Below, in pieces: positions 25,524 through 33,712 of a stretch of 64,000 nt of DNA. Origin of the DNA: Erythrobacteraceae bacterium E2-1 Yellow Sea (GTDB taxonomy: Bacteria > Pseudomonadota > Alphaproteobacteria > Sphingomonadales > Sphingomonadaceae); contig JADCLP010000006.1 in assembly GCA_014983025.1 (NCBI GenBank), positions 62,001 through 126,000 of the forward strand. Direction: 5' to 3'. The translations under genes and the position numbers were made by a program. The notes under the pieces were generated by a model that was given only the letters and a program-made list of their open reading frames with translations, did no database searches and had not been told where the DNA came from. Position 1 is the stretch's first letter; each line of letters starts with the position of its first letter.

Positions 25524-25912
25524 TTGCGTGGCCCTTTGCGTGGTCCCCTGCTCGGACGGCGCCGTGGCGGATCGCCCTTGCCATCGGCGGCTCGTTGCAG
25601 GGCGACAGACAATTCTTCGCGTAATTTGCCGAAGTCACGCTCAATCGCGCCATCGCGAGCAATCAATATATGGTCATGATCGGGAAGCCCCCCATCCGGC
25701 AAAGCAGCCCACAGCAATTCACGAAAACGCCGCTTGATCCGGTTACGGACCACGGCATTGCCAATCCGCTTGGTCACGGTGATGCCATAACGTTTACCCC
25801 GCTCACCATTGGGGTTGGCCAGCAGCACGAAACCAGGTCGCGCAACACGAAGCCCGCGATTGGCCGCCAGAAAATCGGCCCGTTTGCGAATGACAGAAAT
25901 CGATTCGGTCAT
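25520..25912 (-). CDS. rnpA: Ribonuclease P protein component
   Basis: RnpA is the small basic protein subunit of RNase P, which trims the 5' ends of tRNAs. The start IRKRADFLAANRGLRVARPG and the RNR motif GNAVVRNRIKRRFRELLW are typical. The C-terminal tail is very basic (PRRRPSRGPRKGPRK). It has 130 residues. It lies downstream of rpmH and overlaps yidD. Confidence 0.95.
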   Translation of the reverse strand: MTESISVIRKRADFLAANRGLRVARPGFVLLANPNGERGKRYGITVTKRIGNAVVRNRIKRRFRELLWAALPDGGLPDHDHILIARDGAIERDFGKLREELSVALQRAADGKGDPPRRRPSRGPRKGPRK

Positions 25913-26030
25913 GATATGCCCATACGCGAACGGGCCCCCACAAGGGAGCCCGCAAGCTTCACCGCATCACATGGGTTATACCGCGTGAGCGAAGATATCG
26001 CGCGCCCTAAGGGGCGGCGCAACCTATAAA

Positions 26031-26165
26031 TTACGCGCAGAGGTTCTTGCGGCCACGCGCACGGCGGGCACGAAGGACCTTACGGCCACCAGGAGTCGCC
26101 TTGCGAGCGAAGAAACCATGGCGGCGAGCACGCACGAGATTGCTGGGTTGAAAAGTCCGCTTCAT
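26031..26165 (-). CDS. rpmH: 50S ribosomal protein L34
   Basis: This 44-residue gene was found by reading the intergenic sequence. The protein starts [19 protein letters not shown] and ends [10 protein letters not shown], which is L34. It is the first gene of the rpmH-rnpA-yidD-yidC-engB operon. A sigma-70-like promoter lies about 85-110 bp upstream, and a terminator-like hairpin lies between promoter and start codon. Confidence 0.97.
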   Translation of the reverse strand: MKRTFQPSNLVRARRHGFFARKATPGGRKVLRARRARGRKNLCA

Positions 26166-26205
26166 ATCGTCCTCGAAATCAAAAAAGTACCTGTGCGGCA
26201 CCAAT

Positions 26206-26232
26206 AAAAAGGGCCGCCCAAGTCAGGCGACC
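26206..26232 (-). terminator. Terminator-like attenuator in the rpmH leader
   Basis: On the minus strand GGTCGCC pairs with GGCGGCC (one G-U pair) across a 7-base loop, followed by C and five T residues. No minus-strand gene lies upstream to be ended, since comM runs the other way, so it probably stops transcription inside the rpmH leader. Confidence 0.65.
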
Positions 26233-26247
26233 GCCATATGATGCGCG

Positions 26248-26276
26248 CGGTTAGGCCAAGGCGTGCCCTGAGTCAA
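26248..26276 (-). promoter_or_regulatory. Probable rpmH promoter
   Basis: On the minus strand TTGACT (26276-26271) and TAACCG (26253-26248) are separated by 17 bp. A GAGTC (GANTC) site overlaps the -35 element. Transcription would start near 26241, upstream of the attenuator-like hairpin. Confidence 0.55.
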
Positions 26277-26365
26277 GATGAAGCAGCAGCCATTAAAACT
26301 TGTTATCAGGCGCCCCATCCCCTCGACAAGTACAGGTGGCGTAGTCACGAAAATCGCTTTTCTCC

Positions 26366-27895
26366 ATGACAGTACAGGGGGTGCGGGTGGTCGCGCTGGT
26401 CAAAACGGTTGCATATCTTGGACTGGAAGCCCGCAGTGTTGAGGTGCAATGTCAGGTTGCCCCAGGCCTGCCACGCTTTGCCATTGTTGGCCTGCCCGAC
26501 AAGGCTGTTAGCGAAAGCCGGGAACGCGTGCAGTCCGCGCTGGCGGCGATGGGGCTTGCCCTCCCACCCAAACGCATCACCATCAACCTGTCGCCTGCAG
26601 ATCTGCCAAAGGATGGATCGCATTACGATTTGCCCATAGCATTGGCTCTGCTCGCGGCCATGGGCGTGACCGATGCCGAACAGCTGACCGAATGGATGGC
26701 TGTTGGCGAACTGGCACTTGATGGCCGCATCGTCCCCTCACCCGGCGTTCTTCTGGCGGCACTCCATGCCAGCGAGGAAGAAATTGGATTGATCTGCCCT
26801 GCGGCCCAGGGGGCAGAGGCAAAATGGGCCAGCGGCATCCCCGTGCTGGCTGCGCCCGATCTGGTCAGCCTATTGAATCACCTCAAAGGTACGCAGCAAT
26901 TGCCCGAACCATCGCGTGGCGAGGTGGAATTGCCAGCACCGATGGCGGATTTGAAGCAGGTAAAGGGTCAGGAAACGGCAAAGCGCGCATTGGAAATTGC
27001 CGCTGCAGGTGGCCACAATCTTCTGATGGTCGGCCCACCTGGCGCCGGGAAAAGCCTGTTGGCGAGCTGCCTGCCAGGTATTCTACCCAAACTGACACCG
27101 GCAGAGGCGCTGGAAGTGTCCATGGTCGCATCTGTTGCTGGCCTGCTGGAAGGTGGACGGATAAGCCGCCAGCGCCCCTTTCGCGCGCCACATCATTCGG
27201 CCAGCATGGCTGCGCTGACAGGCGGCGGGTTAAAGGTGAAGCCTGGTGAAGTCAGCCTGGCGCATCTGGGTGTGCTGTTCCTCGACGAATTGCCGGAATT
27301 CCAGCGTGCCGTGCTTGATTCACTGCGCCAGCCGCTTGAAACCGGCAGCATCGATGTCGCCCGCGCCAATGCCCATGTGACATTTCCCGCTCGTGTGCAG
27401 TTGGTCGCCGCGATGAACCCGTGCCGCTGTGGCCATCTTGGTGACCCGGCGTTGGCCTGTTCACGCGCACCGCGCTGTGCCGCAGATTATCAGAGCAAGG
27501 TATCCGGCCCCATGCTCGACCGGATCGATCTGCATGTGGAAGTGGACCCGGTCAGCGCCGCTGATATGGCACTGCCGCCGCCGTCAGAAGGCTCAGCCGA
27601 AGTGGCAGCACGCGTTGCCCGCGCCCGTACCATCCAGACCGCTCGCGCTGCAGAAACAGGAGCCCGCAGCAATGCGCAACTGGCTGGAGAAGCCTTGGAG
27701 AAATATGCCACGCCCGATGATGCTGGCCTGGCGCTGTTGATGCAGGCGGCAGATTCGATGCGCCTGTCTGCCCGTGGTTACACCCGTATGCTGCGTGTGG
27801 CGCGCACGATTGCCGATATGTCAGGTGCTGACCGGGTTGGGCGCATCCATATTGCAGAGGCGCTGAGTTATCGCCGGCAGGCCCCGCGGGCATGA
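26366..27895 (+). CDS. comM: YifB/ComM-family Mg-chelatase-like AAA ATPase
   Basis: The protein has the ComM layout: an N-terminal Lon-like domain (SVEVQCQVAPGLPRFAIVGLPDKAVSES), a Mg-chelatase AAA+ core with Walker A VGPPGAGKSLLASCLPG and Walker B LGVLFLDELPEF, and the zinc-like cysteine cluster MNPCRCGHLGDP with CSRAPRCAADY. A C-terminal lid helix bundle follows (RLSARGYTRMLRVARTIADM). In Vibrio, ComM is a branch-migration helicase used in natural transformation. It has 509 residues. It is divergent from rpmH and convergent with the HxlR gene. Confidence 0.93.
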   Translation: MTVQGVRVVALVKTVAYLGLEARSVEVQCQVAPGLPRFAIVGLPDKAVSESRERVQSALAAMGLALPPKRITINLSPADLPKDGSHYDLPIALALLAAMGVTDAEQLTEWMAVGELALDGRIVPSPGVLLAALHASEEEIGLICPAAQGAEAKWASGIPVLAAPDLVSLLNHLKGTQQLPEPSRGEVELPAPMADLKQVKGQETAKRALEIAAAGGHNLLMVGPPGAGKSLLASCLPGILPKLTPAEALEVSMVASVAGLLEGGRISRQRPFRAPHHSASMAALTGGGLKVKPGEVSLAHLGVLFLDELPEFQRAVLDSLRQPLETGSIDVARANAHVTFPARVQLVAAMNPCRCGHLGDPALACSRAPRCAADYQSKVSGPMLDRIDLHVEVDPVSAADMALPPPSEGSAEVAARVARARTIQTARAAETGARSNAQLAGEALEKYATPDDAGLALLMQAADSMRLSARGYTRMLRVARTIADMSGADRVGRIHIAEALSYRRQAPRA

Positions 27896-27908
27896 CAACC
27901 GGCCAAAA

Positions 27909-28454
27909 CTAGCCTGTTTTCTTGGCCGCTGCCAAATCGATCACATCACCGCGACCAAGGCCAGCACTTGCTTCAGCTTGAGTGCCATCACTGCGCAGCC
28001 CGATCTTGTCCGGGCGCACAAACCACAAATCCCTCAGCGTCAAAATCCGCCCATCATGTGCCAGAATGGAAACCGGCCCGATCGGCAGGCGATCCCTTTC
28101 ATCGACCAGCACCGGGTTTTCTGGCGCCCCGCTGCCATATTTCTGGCCCCATTGGCGCAACGCCAACATGGCGGGCAGAAGGTCCGATCCCTTTTCAGTC
28201 AGCCTGTATTCGATCTTGCGCCGGTCATCCGCGCAAGGCTCGCGCTTCAAAATGCCATGCTCCACCAGTTTGGCCAGTCGATTGGACAAGATGTTGCGGG
28301 CAATGCCCAGCTCGCTCAAGAATTCTTCGAAATGATGCAGGCCGTTAAAGCTGGCACGCAGGATCATGAAAGACCAGCGTTCGCCCATCACCTCAAGCGC
28401 CTGCGGCAGCCCACATTCGGTCAATTCGCGCAAAGGTTCCCGGATCTCGCCCAT
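27909..28454 (-). CDS. HxlR-family transcriptional regulator
   Basis: The winged helix-turn-helix domain is clear: CGLPQALEVMGERWSFMILR, then HHFEEFLSELGIARNILSNR for the recognition helix and REPCADDRRKIEYRLTEKG for the wing. HxlR regulators sense redox or electrophile stress, often through the N-terminal Cys, here in TECGLPQ. The C-terminal extension after residue 110 is longer than usual. It has 181 residues. It is divergent from the small secreted protein at 28618, with a palindromic site between them that may be its operator. Confidence 0.9.
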   Translation of the reverse strand: MGEIREPLRELTECGLPQALEVMGERWSFMILRASFNGLHHFEEFLSELGIARNILSNRLAKLVEHGILKREPCADDRRKIEYRLTEKGSDLLPAMLALRQWGQKYGSGAPENPVLVDERDRLPIGPVSILAHDGRILTLRDLWFVRPDKIGLRSDGTQAEASAGLGRGDVIDLAAAKKTG

Positions 28455-28519
28455 CTCTATCCTTTAATATGAAACCCATTTTTAGCGCAGTAATCGCGTT
28501 CGGGCAAAAAATTTCAGTT

Positions 28520-28534
28520 TTAGGTTGCAACTAA
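28520..28534. promoter_or_regulatory. Probable HxlR operator
   Basis: The quasi-palindrome TTAGGTTGCAACTAA lies midway between the divergent hxlR-type gene and the gene at 28618. TAGCAACTGG at 28557-28566 may be a second half-site. The TTGCAA core suits a dimeric winged-helix regulator. Confidence 0.5.
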
Positions 28535-28617
28535 GGACTTATCGTATTAAGTAGCGATTAGCAACTGGTTTTGATTCGAAACTTGGTTTGATATAACAAG
28601 CAACAGGAATTGATACG

Positions 28618-28959
28618 ATGGCCCTCTCCACTCCACTCTCCAGCCGCACCGGCGTGTTTGTTCTGGCTCTTGTCTATACCGGCCTTACCTTTGGTGCGGC
28701 TATCTCTCCCACCCCAGCCTCTGCAACCAATGGCGCCTATTATACTGCCGAACTGGCCAAACCTGCCGGTGACGCACGTACAGTCGCCGCTGGGGTTGCA
28801 TGGTCATGCGAAGGCACAACATGCGCTGGCAACAAAGGCATGCAACGTCCCTTGCGCGTATGCCGCGCATTGCAGCGAGAATTTGGTGAAGTCATCAATT
28901 TCTCCACGCAAGGTGAAGCTTTGAGCGATGAAAAGTTGGCCCAATGTAACGGCAAGTAA
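28618..28959 (+). CDS. Small secreted protein, CC_3452-like
   Basis: The 113-residue product has a signal-peptide-like N-terminus (residues about 10-36, ending in ASA). A mature part follows with the pattern YYTAELAKPAGDARTVAAGV, then WSCEGTTCAG, RPLRVCRALQREFGEV and the ending KLAQCNGK. This resembles the CC_3452 family of small cysteine-containing periplasmic proteins known from Caulobacter and Sphingomonads; the family name is from memory. Four conserved cysteines suggest disulfides. Its function is unknown. It is divergent from an HxlR regulator and may be its target. Confidence 0.7.
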   Translation: MALSTPLSSRTGVFVLALVYTGLTFGAAISPTPASATNGAYYTAELAKPAGDARTVAAGVAWSCEGTTCAGNKGMQRPLRVCRALQREFGEVINFSTQGEALSDEKLAQCNGK

Positions 28960-29002
28960 GCCACGCTATTCCCCGCCGGCCCCCTCTCCCCCGGCAAAAC
29001 AT

Positions 29003-29034
29003 GCCCCTGGTGCATCCCCGCACCGGGGGCTTTG
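29003..29034 (+). terminator. Terminator after the CC_3452-like gene
   Basis: GCCCCTGGTGC pairs with GCACCGGGGGC, with one mismatch, across ATCCCC, followed by TTTGATTT. It lies between the plus-strand small gene and the convergent HAD gene. Confidence 0.7.
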
Positions 29035-29036
29035 AT

Positions 29037-29663
29037 TTAGCCAGCGATCAGCCCGTGCGCCAACAGATCACGTGCCAGTGCATCTGCTCCGGTAAATTGG
29101 TGTACATGCCATCCGAGCGCCTGCGCCGCCGAGACATTGGCCGGATTGTCATCAATAAGCAGCATATTGGCCGGGCCATGCCCGAACCGCTCTGCCGCCA
29201 GATTGAAAATCGCCGGATCGGGTTTGGCTAATTTCTCCTGACCTGAAACCACAATATCGCGAAATCGCCCTAAGACAGATTGTGTGGGCCGAAATTCTTC
29301 CCATAATTCCGCGCCGAAATTGGTCACTGCATAGAGCGGGATATTGGCGGCGTGGAGCGCCTCAATTATGTCTGCCGTACCCGGCACGAGACCGGGAATG
29401 CTGTCCAGGAAATGCGTGGCATAGTGATCGATCAGATCGGCATATTGTGGAAACATTGCCTTGCGTTCAGGCAGCATGTCGCAGAGCGCGCGACCAGCAT
29501 CATGTTCAAAATGCCATTTTTCGGTCACGACATTGGCACAGAACCAGTCAAGTTCTTGCTCGTCATCAATCAGCGGCTCAAAAATCAACCGCAAATCCCA
29601 TTCCACAATCACGCGACCGATATCGAACACTACTGCTTCAATCGGCGCTGTCTTCTCAAACAA
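29037..29663 (-). CDS. HAD-superfamily hydrolase
   Basis: The protein opens with the HAD motif I, AVVFDIGRVIVEWD, of the DxGxV type found in YihX-like phosphatases. Motif II is the Thr in YAVTNFGAELW, motif III the Lys in QEKLAKPDPAIF, and motif IV LLIDDNPANVSAAQALGW. A helical cap lies between motifs I and II. It has 208 residues. It is a small-molecule phosphatase or dehalogenase-like enzyme whose substrate cannot be told. It is convergent with the CC_3452-like gene and lies downstream of rpmJ. Confidence 0.9.
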   Translation of the reverse strand: MFEKTAPIEAVVFDIGRVIVEWDLRLIFEPLIDDEQELDWFCANVVTEKWHFEHDAGRALCDMLPERKAMFPQYADLIDHYATHFLDSIPGLVPGTADIIEALHAANIPLYAVTNFGAELWEEFRPTQSVLGRFRDIVVSGQEKLAKPDPAIFNLAAERFGHGPANMLLIDDNPANVSAAQALGWHVHQFTGADALARDLLAHGLIAG

Positions 29664-29686
29664 AGCTCTGTTCCCCCATACAGCAA

Positions 29687-29716
29687 CGGCCCGCGCTCCG
29701 ATCTGGAGGCGGGCCG
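29687..29716 (-). terminator. Hairpin between rpmJ and the HAD gene
   Basis: CGGCCCGC pairs with GCGGGCCG, with extra CTCC and GGAG pairs inside. Seen from rpmJ on the minus strand it would be its terminator, but the following T-tract is weak, so it may be only partly effective. Confidence 0.5.
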
Positions 29717-29763
29717 ATCATGCGGCGCAAGTCACGCAAGGTGACCGGCCAATCAGCGTGAAA

Positions 29764-29889
29764 TCAGCCCTGACGGGCCTTGAAACGGCGATTGGTCTTG
29801 TTGATGACATAAGTCCGGCCGCGACGGCGAATAACGCGGCAATCGCGGTGGCGGTTCTTCAGCGACTTAAGGCTGTTACGGATTTTCAT
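29764..29889 (-). CDS. rpmJ: 50S ribosomal protein L36 (B type)
   Basis: This 41-residue gene was found by reading the intergenic sequence. The product starts [20 protein letters not shown] and ends [12 protein letters not shown], which is the L36 form lacking most zinc-ligand cysteines; only one Cys remains. It stands alone. A GC-rich hairpin lies in its leader at 29910-29933 and another lies after it at 29687-29716. Confidence 0.95.
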   Translation of the reverse strand: MKIRNSLKSLKNRHRDCRVIRRRGRTYVINKTNRRFKARQG

Positions 29890-29909
29890 CGTTCTTTTCC
29901 AAAATGCAG

Positions 29910-29933
29910 CGCGCCGGAGTTGGCCCCGGCGCG
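29910..29933 (-). promoter_or_regulatory. GC-rich hairpin in the rpmJ leader
   Basis: Perfect 8-bp arms CGCGCCGG and CCGGCGCG are separated by 8 bases, about 20 bp upstream of the rpmJ ATG. On the minus strand it is followed by CTGCATTTT, a poor T-tract, so it could be a leader structure or a weak attenuator. The rest of the 29890-30142 gap shows nothing coding. Confidence 0.45.
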
Positions 29934-30142
29934 AGAAAATTCAAGGCGCGCCGTTAGCGTGGGCAGAGATTCGGGTCAAGCGCCCAAGCGAAGAACGCAA
30001 GATTTCTCTGCCTAGACCGCATCTGTACGCAAGGGCACCCCATATCCATGCTTGGCCAATGTTGTCCTGTTATTCATAAACACCGCGCTAGGCTATAAAT
30101 TCATGCATGCAAATATGAGTAACGCGGAATAAGGATCGAACA

Positions 30143-30766
30143 ATGCGACGCTTACTAAGGACTATGATGGGCGTCAGTGTTGCATTGGCGCTGTTGTCGG
30201 GCTGTTCCACCACTTCAGGCCCAAGCCCGGTAGAAGTGACGCGGTTTCATGATGCCACTCAATTACATCGGATCAGCCAAGGTACGATCTTTGTTGAAAC
30301 TGCGCCAGGAAATGACAGCGAAACGCTCGACCTGGCCATTTATAAGGCGGCTGTAGCGCAGGAATTGGCACGGATGGGCTATACGGAAACATCACGCGAT
30401 GATGCGCGGCAAGTGGCGCAGGTGCGGCTGGAACATTTTTATATAGCCGATGAGGCGCCCCGGCGCGGACCGGTAAGTGTGGGCGTGGGCGGTTCCACCG
30501 GCTCTTATGGTTCTGGCGTGGGTGTCGGCATCGGCATCAATCTGGGTGGCGGCAAACCAAAAGACCGTTCCGGCACTGAATTGGGCGTAATGATCCGTGA
30601 CAAAGGGACCATGCAATCACTATGGGAAGGGCGCGCAAGGCTGGATGTCCCACGCGGGCACCCTTTGTCTGAACCACACGCCAATGCAGTTGCCATTGCA
30701 AAGGCATTGTTTGAAGATTTCCCGGGCAATGACGGGGAAACAGTCGAGATTGAGGTGAGTAAGTGA
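30143..30766 (+). CDS. DUF4136-type lipoprotein (second paralogue)
   Basis: A signal peptide with lipobox LLSGC (Cys near residue 21) marks this as an envelope lipoprotein. The mature part has the DUF4136 pattern: [20 protein letters not shown] near the start, a glycine-rich low-complexity middle ([20 protein letters not shown]) and the ending [18 protein letters not shown]. It shares order and the FPGN-GET ending with the lipoprotein at 3219-3917. It has 207 residues. The stop overlaps the GTG start of the carboxypeptidase gene, so the two are coupled. Confidence 0.8.
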   Translation: MRRLLRTMMGVSVALALLSGCSTTSGPSPVEVTRFHDATQLHRISQGTIFVETAPGNDSETLDLAIYKAAVAQELARMGYTETSRDDARQVAQVRLEHFYIADEAPRRGPVSVGVGGSTGSYGSGVGVGIGINLGGGKPKDRSGTELGVMIRDKGTMQSLWEGRARLDVPRGHPLSEPHANAVAIAKALFEDFPGNDGETVEIEVSK

Positions 30767-31899
30767 CACAGATCGCGATCGACGCGAATTTTGACAGCGG
30801 CAATATCGAAGTCCTTACGATTGACGGTACCAAGGCGCGGTTGGCGCTGCGCAAGGACAACCTGTCTGAATTCGCGCAATGGTTCCATTTCCGTGTCACC
30901 TGCGCTGCTGGCGAAGATCTGGAACTGAAGATTACCGGCCTGAACAGCTCCGCTTACACTGCCGGATGGCCCGGCTATGACGCATGCGTTTCTGAAGACC
31001 GCGAGTATTGGACGCGCGCTACCAGCTCTTTTGACAAGAGCGAAGAAAATGGCACGCTCACCTTCCGCTATACGCCGGCCAGCAATGTGGCATGGTTCGC
31101 TTATTTCGCGCCCTATTCGATGGAACGCCATCACGATGTGGTAGCAGAGGCGGCTGCCAATGAAGGGGTGGAACTGCTGCGTCTGGGCACCACGCTGGAT
31201 GGCCAGCCGCTCGATTGCCTTGCACTGGGTAATGGGGACACACAGGTCTGGCTCTATGCCCGCCAGCATCCCGGTGAAACACAGGCCGAATGGTGGATGG
31301 AAGGGGCGCTGGAATGCCTGACCGATCCAGCCGATCCTGTCGCACGTGCGCTGCGCAGCCGTTGCCGATTCCACATCGTGCCCAATTGCAACCCCGATGG
31401 TTCGCGCCGTGGCCATTTGCGCACCAACGCGGCGGGCGTGAACCTGAACCGTGAATGGGAAAGCCCGACACCAGAAAATTCACCAGAAGTTCTGGCGATA
31501 CGCAACCACATGGATGTGACAGGCGTCGATTTTGCTATCGATGTCCACGCGGATGAAGCGATCCCAGCAGTCTTCCTTGCCGGATTTGAAGGCATACCCG
31601 GATGGACCGATGCTCTAGGCGCCAGCTTTGATCGCTATCAGCAAATTCTGGATCGGCGCACGCCTGATTTCCAGACCAAGCTGGGTTATCCCAAAGCAAG
31701 GGCCGGCCAGGCTAATCTGTCGATGAGCACGAACCAGCTGGCCGAACGTTTTGGCTGCACGGCAATGACACTGGAAATGCCTTACAAGGATCTGGCCGAT
31801 GCGCCCGAACCCGAACAGGGCTGGTCACCCGAACGATGCAAATTGCTGGCGCGCGATTGCCTGGCCGCTCTGCTCGAATGGCTCGACAACAAGGGCTAG
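30763..31899 (+). CDS. M14-family zinc carboxypeptidase (cytosolic CCP-like)
   Basis: The protein has an N-terminal beta domain (residues about 1-120, with [20 protein letters not shown]), as in cytosolic carboxypeptidases related to tubulin deglutamylases. The M14 catalytic domain follows: zinc ligands in [15 protein letters not shown], the [20 protein letters not shown] motif with substrate-binding Arg, then DVHADE with the third zinc ligand. The catalytic Glu is expected in TLEMPYKD. There is no signal peptide, so it acts in the cytosol. It has 378 residues and a GTG start overlapping the upstream lipoprotein stop. The substrate is unknown. Confidence 0.88.
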   Translation: MTQIAIDANFDSGNIEVLTIDGTKARLALRKDNLSEFAQWFHFRVTCAAGEDLELKITGLNSSAYTAGWPGYDACVSEDREYWTRATSSFDKSEENGTLTFRYTPASNVAWFAYFAPYSMERHHDVVAEAAANEGVELLRLGTTLDGQPLDCLALGNGDTQVWLYARQHPGETQAEWWMEGALECLTDPADPVARALRSRCRFHIVPNCNPDGSRRGHLRTNAAGVNLNREWESPTPENSPEVLAIRNHMDVTGVDFAIDVHADEAIPAVFLAGFEGIPGWTDALGASFDRYQQILDRRTPDFQTKLGYPKARAGQANLSMSTNQLAERFGCTAMTLEMPYKDLADAPEPEQGWSPERCKLLARDCLAALLEWLDNKG

Positions 31900-31909
31900 G
31901 CCGCGCGGC

Positions 31910-32329
31910 TTACCCCTTAAGGCTGGCTGGCCCGAAGGCCTGTGGCAGTAGATCGCTGAGATGCGTTTTGACCACGTCATCTTCTCCCGCACACCACACC
32001 ACGGGGTCTGTGCCGCCCAAACCGGCCAGTTCGTTCAGCACCTGACGGCAACGACCACATGGAGTGATCGGTGCTGCAGTTTCACCGATAACGGCAACTT
32101 CTTCCAACCCGCCACGATGGCCATCATCCATAGCCTTGGCAACGGCCACGGTTTCGGCACACAGCGCCAGGCCATAGCTGGCATTTTCGATATTCGTGCC
32201 CGTCACGACCGTGCCATCGGCAAAGTGCAACGCCGCACCCACCCGGAATTTCGAATAGGGGGAATATGAATTTTCCAGCGCCATTCGCGCTGCTGCAATC
32301 AGGCTGTCCCGATTATTATCCTCGCTCAC
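31910..32329 (-). CDS. cdd: Cytidine deaminase
   Basis: This zinc enzyme deaminates cytidine and deoxycytidine for pyrimidine salvage. The substrate loop is SYSPYSKFRVGAAL. The catalytic motif is ALCAETVAV with the zinc Cys and catalytic Glu, and the second zinc pair is TPCGRCRQVL. Its 139 residues match the homotetrameric class. It is the last gene of a minus-strand unit with a GH25 lysozyme and a UPF0262 protein and is convergent with the carboxypeptidase gene. Confidence 0.95.
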   Translation of the reverse strand: MSEDNNRDSLIAAARMALENSYSPYSKFRVGAALHFADGTVVTGTNIENASYGLALCAETVAVAKAMDDGHRGGLEEVAVIGETAAPITPCGRCRQVLNELAGLGGTDPVVWCAGEDDVVKTHLSDLLPQAFGPASLKG

Positions 32330-32342
32330 CGCGTATTCTCCT

Positions 32343-33050
32343 TCACGGTTGCACCACCACCCATTCGACCGGCTGTTCAGAAGCCTCGCTCATCAGCGCA
32401 CTATTGGCACTCCATAGCAGCCATGGACGCCCGGCGTAACGCGGAACAAAGCGGTCGCGCACCAGCCACAGATCCCGCTCGATCCGGCCTGCAATGCCAT
32501 AGCGGTCCTCGAATGCAGGGGACAGCTTCAGGATCACCGGCTTGCCGACATGCATTTCAACCTGGTTGATGAAGGTCATCAGTTCGCTTTCAACTGCCGC
32601 ATCGCTGACCTGGCCAGCACAGTTTTCCGCCGTGTTATCCAGCGCAATTGCCGGTGGTAGAAAATGCTCATCACGCGGTACGATGGTGACGAAATTTGCC
32701 GATTGCCCATCCGCCTTTTCGCATGGGTCGAATATGTGGACTGCGCCCACCATCAAACCTTCTCTACGTGCTGCATCAAGATTGCGGGCAAAGCGTGCAT
32801 CCTGCCCGCCCGATCCGCGGCTTGCCTCCAGATAAGCGAACTTTCCGCCCAGGGCGCGCACTGTGGCAAAGCCGACCAGTCCATGGCTCTCATTCACAGC
32901 GATACCTTGGTCGGGATATTCGGCCTCGTCAGGCACAAAATTTTGCAAATCCCGCCAGTACCAGCCAGCTGATGCCAGCAAAAACATGACGGAGAGCGCG
33001 GCGATATATCGCCTCCAACGGCGGAGCGGTTTGCCGGGTTTACGTGCCAT
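32343..33050 (-). CDS. Membrane-anchored GH25-like muramidase
   Basis: A basic N-terminus followed by one helix (YIAALSVMFLLASAGWYW) anchors the protein, and the rest lies in the periplasm. It has the GH25 lysozyme pattern: DQGIAVNESHG at the first strand, then FAYLEASRGSGGQDARFARN and GAVHIFDPC, and the ending WVVVQP. GH25 enzymes cut the MurNAc-GlcNAc bond in peptidoglycan. The usual catalytic Asp/Glu pair is not perfectly clear by eye, so activity is likely rather than certain. It has 235 residues. It lies 12-13 bp from both neighbours. Confidence 0.8.
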   Translation of the reverse strand: MARKPGKPLRRWRRYIAALSVMFLLASAGWYWRDLQNFVPDEAEYPDQGIAVNESHGLVGFATVRALGGKFAYLEASRGSGGQDARFARNLDAARREGLMVGAVHIFDPCEKADGQSANFVTIVPRDEHFLPPAIALDNTAENCAGQVSDAAVESELMTFINQVEMHVGKPVILKLSPAFEDRYGIAGRIERDLWLVRDRFVPRYAGRPWLLWSANSALMSEASEQPVEWVVVQP

Positions 33051-33062
33051 CGCTCTGCCCTG

Positions 33063-33563
33063 TCAGCCCTTGATATGCAGCACGCAGATCAGCGTGAACA
33101 GGCGACGTGCGGTGTAGAAATCGGTTTCCACCTTGCCTTCCAACCGCTCCATCAGCAACTCAGCCGCATGGTCGTGAATGCCGCGCCGCGCCATGTCGAT
33201 CGTTTCGATTTCAGCTGGGGTCGCCTTGCGGATCGCCTGGTAATAACTGTCACAAATGGCGAAATATTCACGGATCGGGCGACGGAACCGCGCAAGACCG
33301 ATCAACAGCGTTTCCAGCATTTCGTCCGCCTGATCGCGGATTTCCATCGCCAGCCGCCCATCCTGAACCGATAGCCGCAGGCGATAGGGGCCTTTGGCAC
33401 CGCGCTCTGCACTGCGCAGAGGCTTGAAGCTATTTTCCTCGATCAGGTCAAAAATGGCGACGCGTCGTTCCTGCTCCACATCGGCGTTGCGCCAGATGAT
33501 CGTCTCTTCATCCAGAGAGACATGGGCGATTCGATAATCGCCAGAGGGTGAAGCAGCAGTCAT
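33063..33563 (-). CDS. UPF0262 family protein
   Basis: The 166-residue protein matches the UPF0262 pattern: RIAHVSLDEETIIWRNADVE, RVAIFDLIEENSF, then PYRLRLSVQDGRLAMEI, the helix RFRRPIREYFAICDSYY, and the ending AARRLFTLICVLHIKG. The family is alphaproteobacterial and has no known function. ATG 33563 was chosen over the upstream alternative because the conserved region starts soon after. It is the first gene of the UPF0262 - GH25 - cdd unit and is divergent from dnaB. Confidence 0.88.
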   Translation of the reverse strand: MTAASPSGDYRIAHVSLDEETIIWRNADVEQERRVAIFDLIEENSFKPLRSAERGAKGPYRLRLSVQDGRLAMEIRDQADEMLETLLIGLARFRRPIREYFAICDSYYQAIRKATPAEIETIDMARRGIHDHAAELLMERLEGKVETDFYTARRLFTLICVLHIKG

Positions 33564-33623
33564 GGGACCCCCGCTTTCGCAGATGCACACAGGGTTGCAC
33601 AAGCCCTGTTTGATTAGTCCACG

Positions 33624-33632
33624 CTATCCACA
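33624..33632 (+). promoter_or_regulatory. DnaA-box-like 9-mer upstream of dnaB
   Basis: CTATCCACA matches the DnaA box TTATCCACA at 8 of 9 positions and lies 80 bp before dnaB. A single near-match is weak evidence, but the link to the helicase gene makes it worth noting. Confidence 0.25.
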
Positions 33633-33712
33633 GGGTGACATGCGCTGAACGGCGAAATATTCCTGCCTGGAAGACTTGCCTTGCAATAGGCAGCAGGCGC
33701 AGAAGGGCGCGC

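Noticed and set aside
33624-33632. Origin of replication near dnaB
   Set aside because: Only one near-match to a DnaA box was seen, with no cluster and no AT-rich unwinding region.
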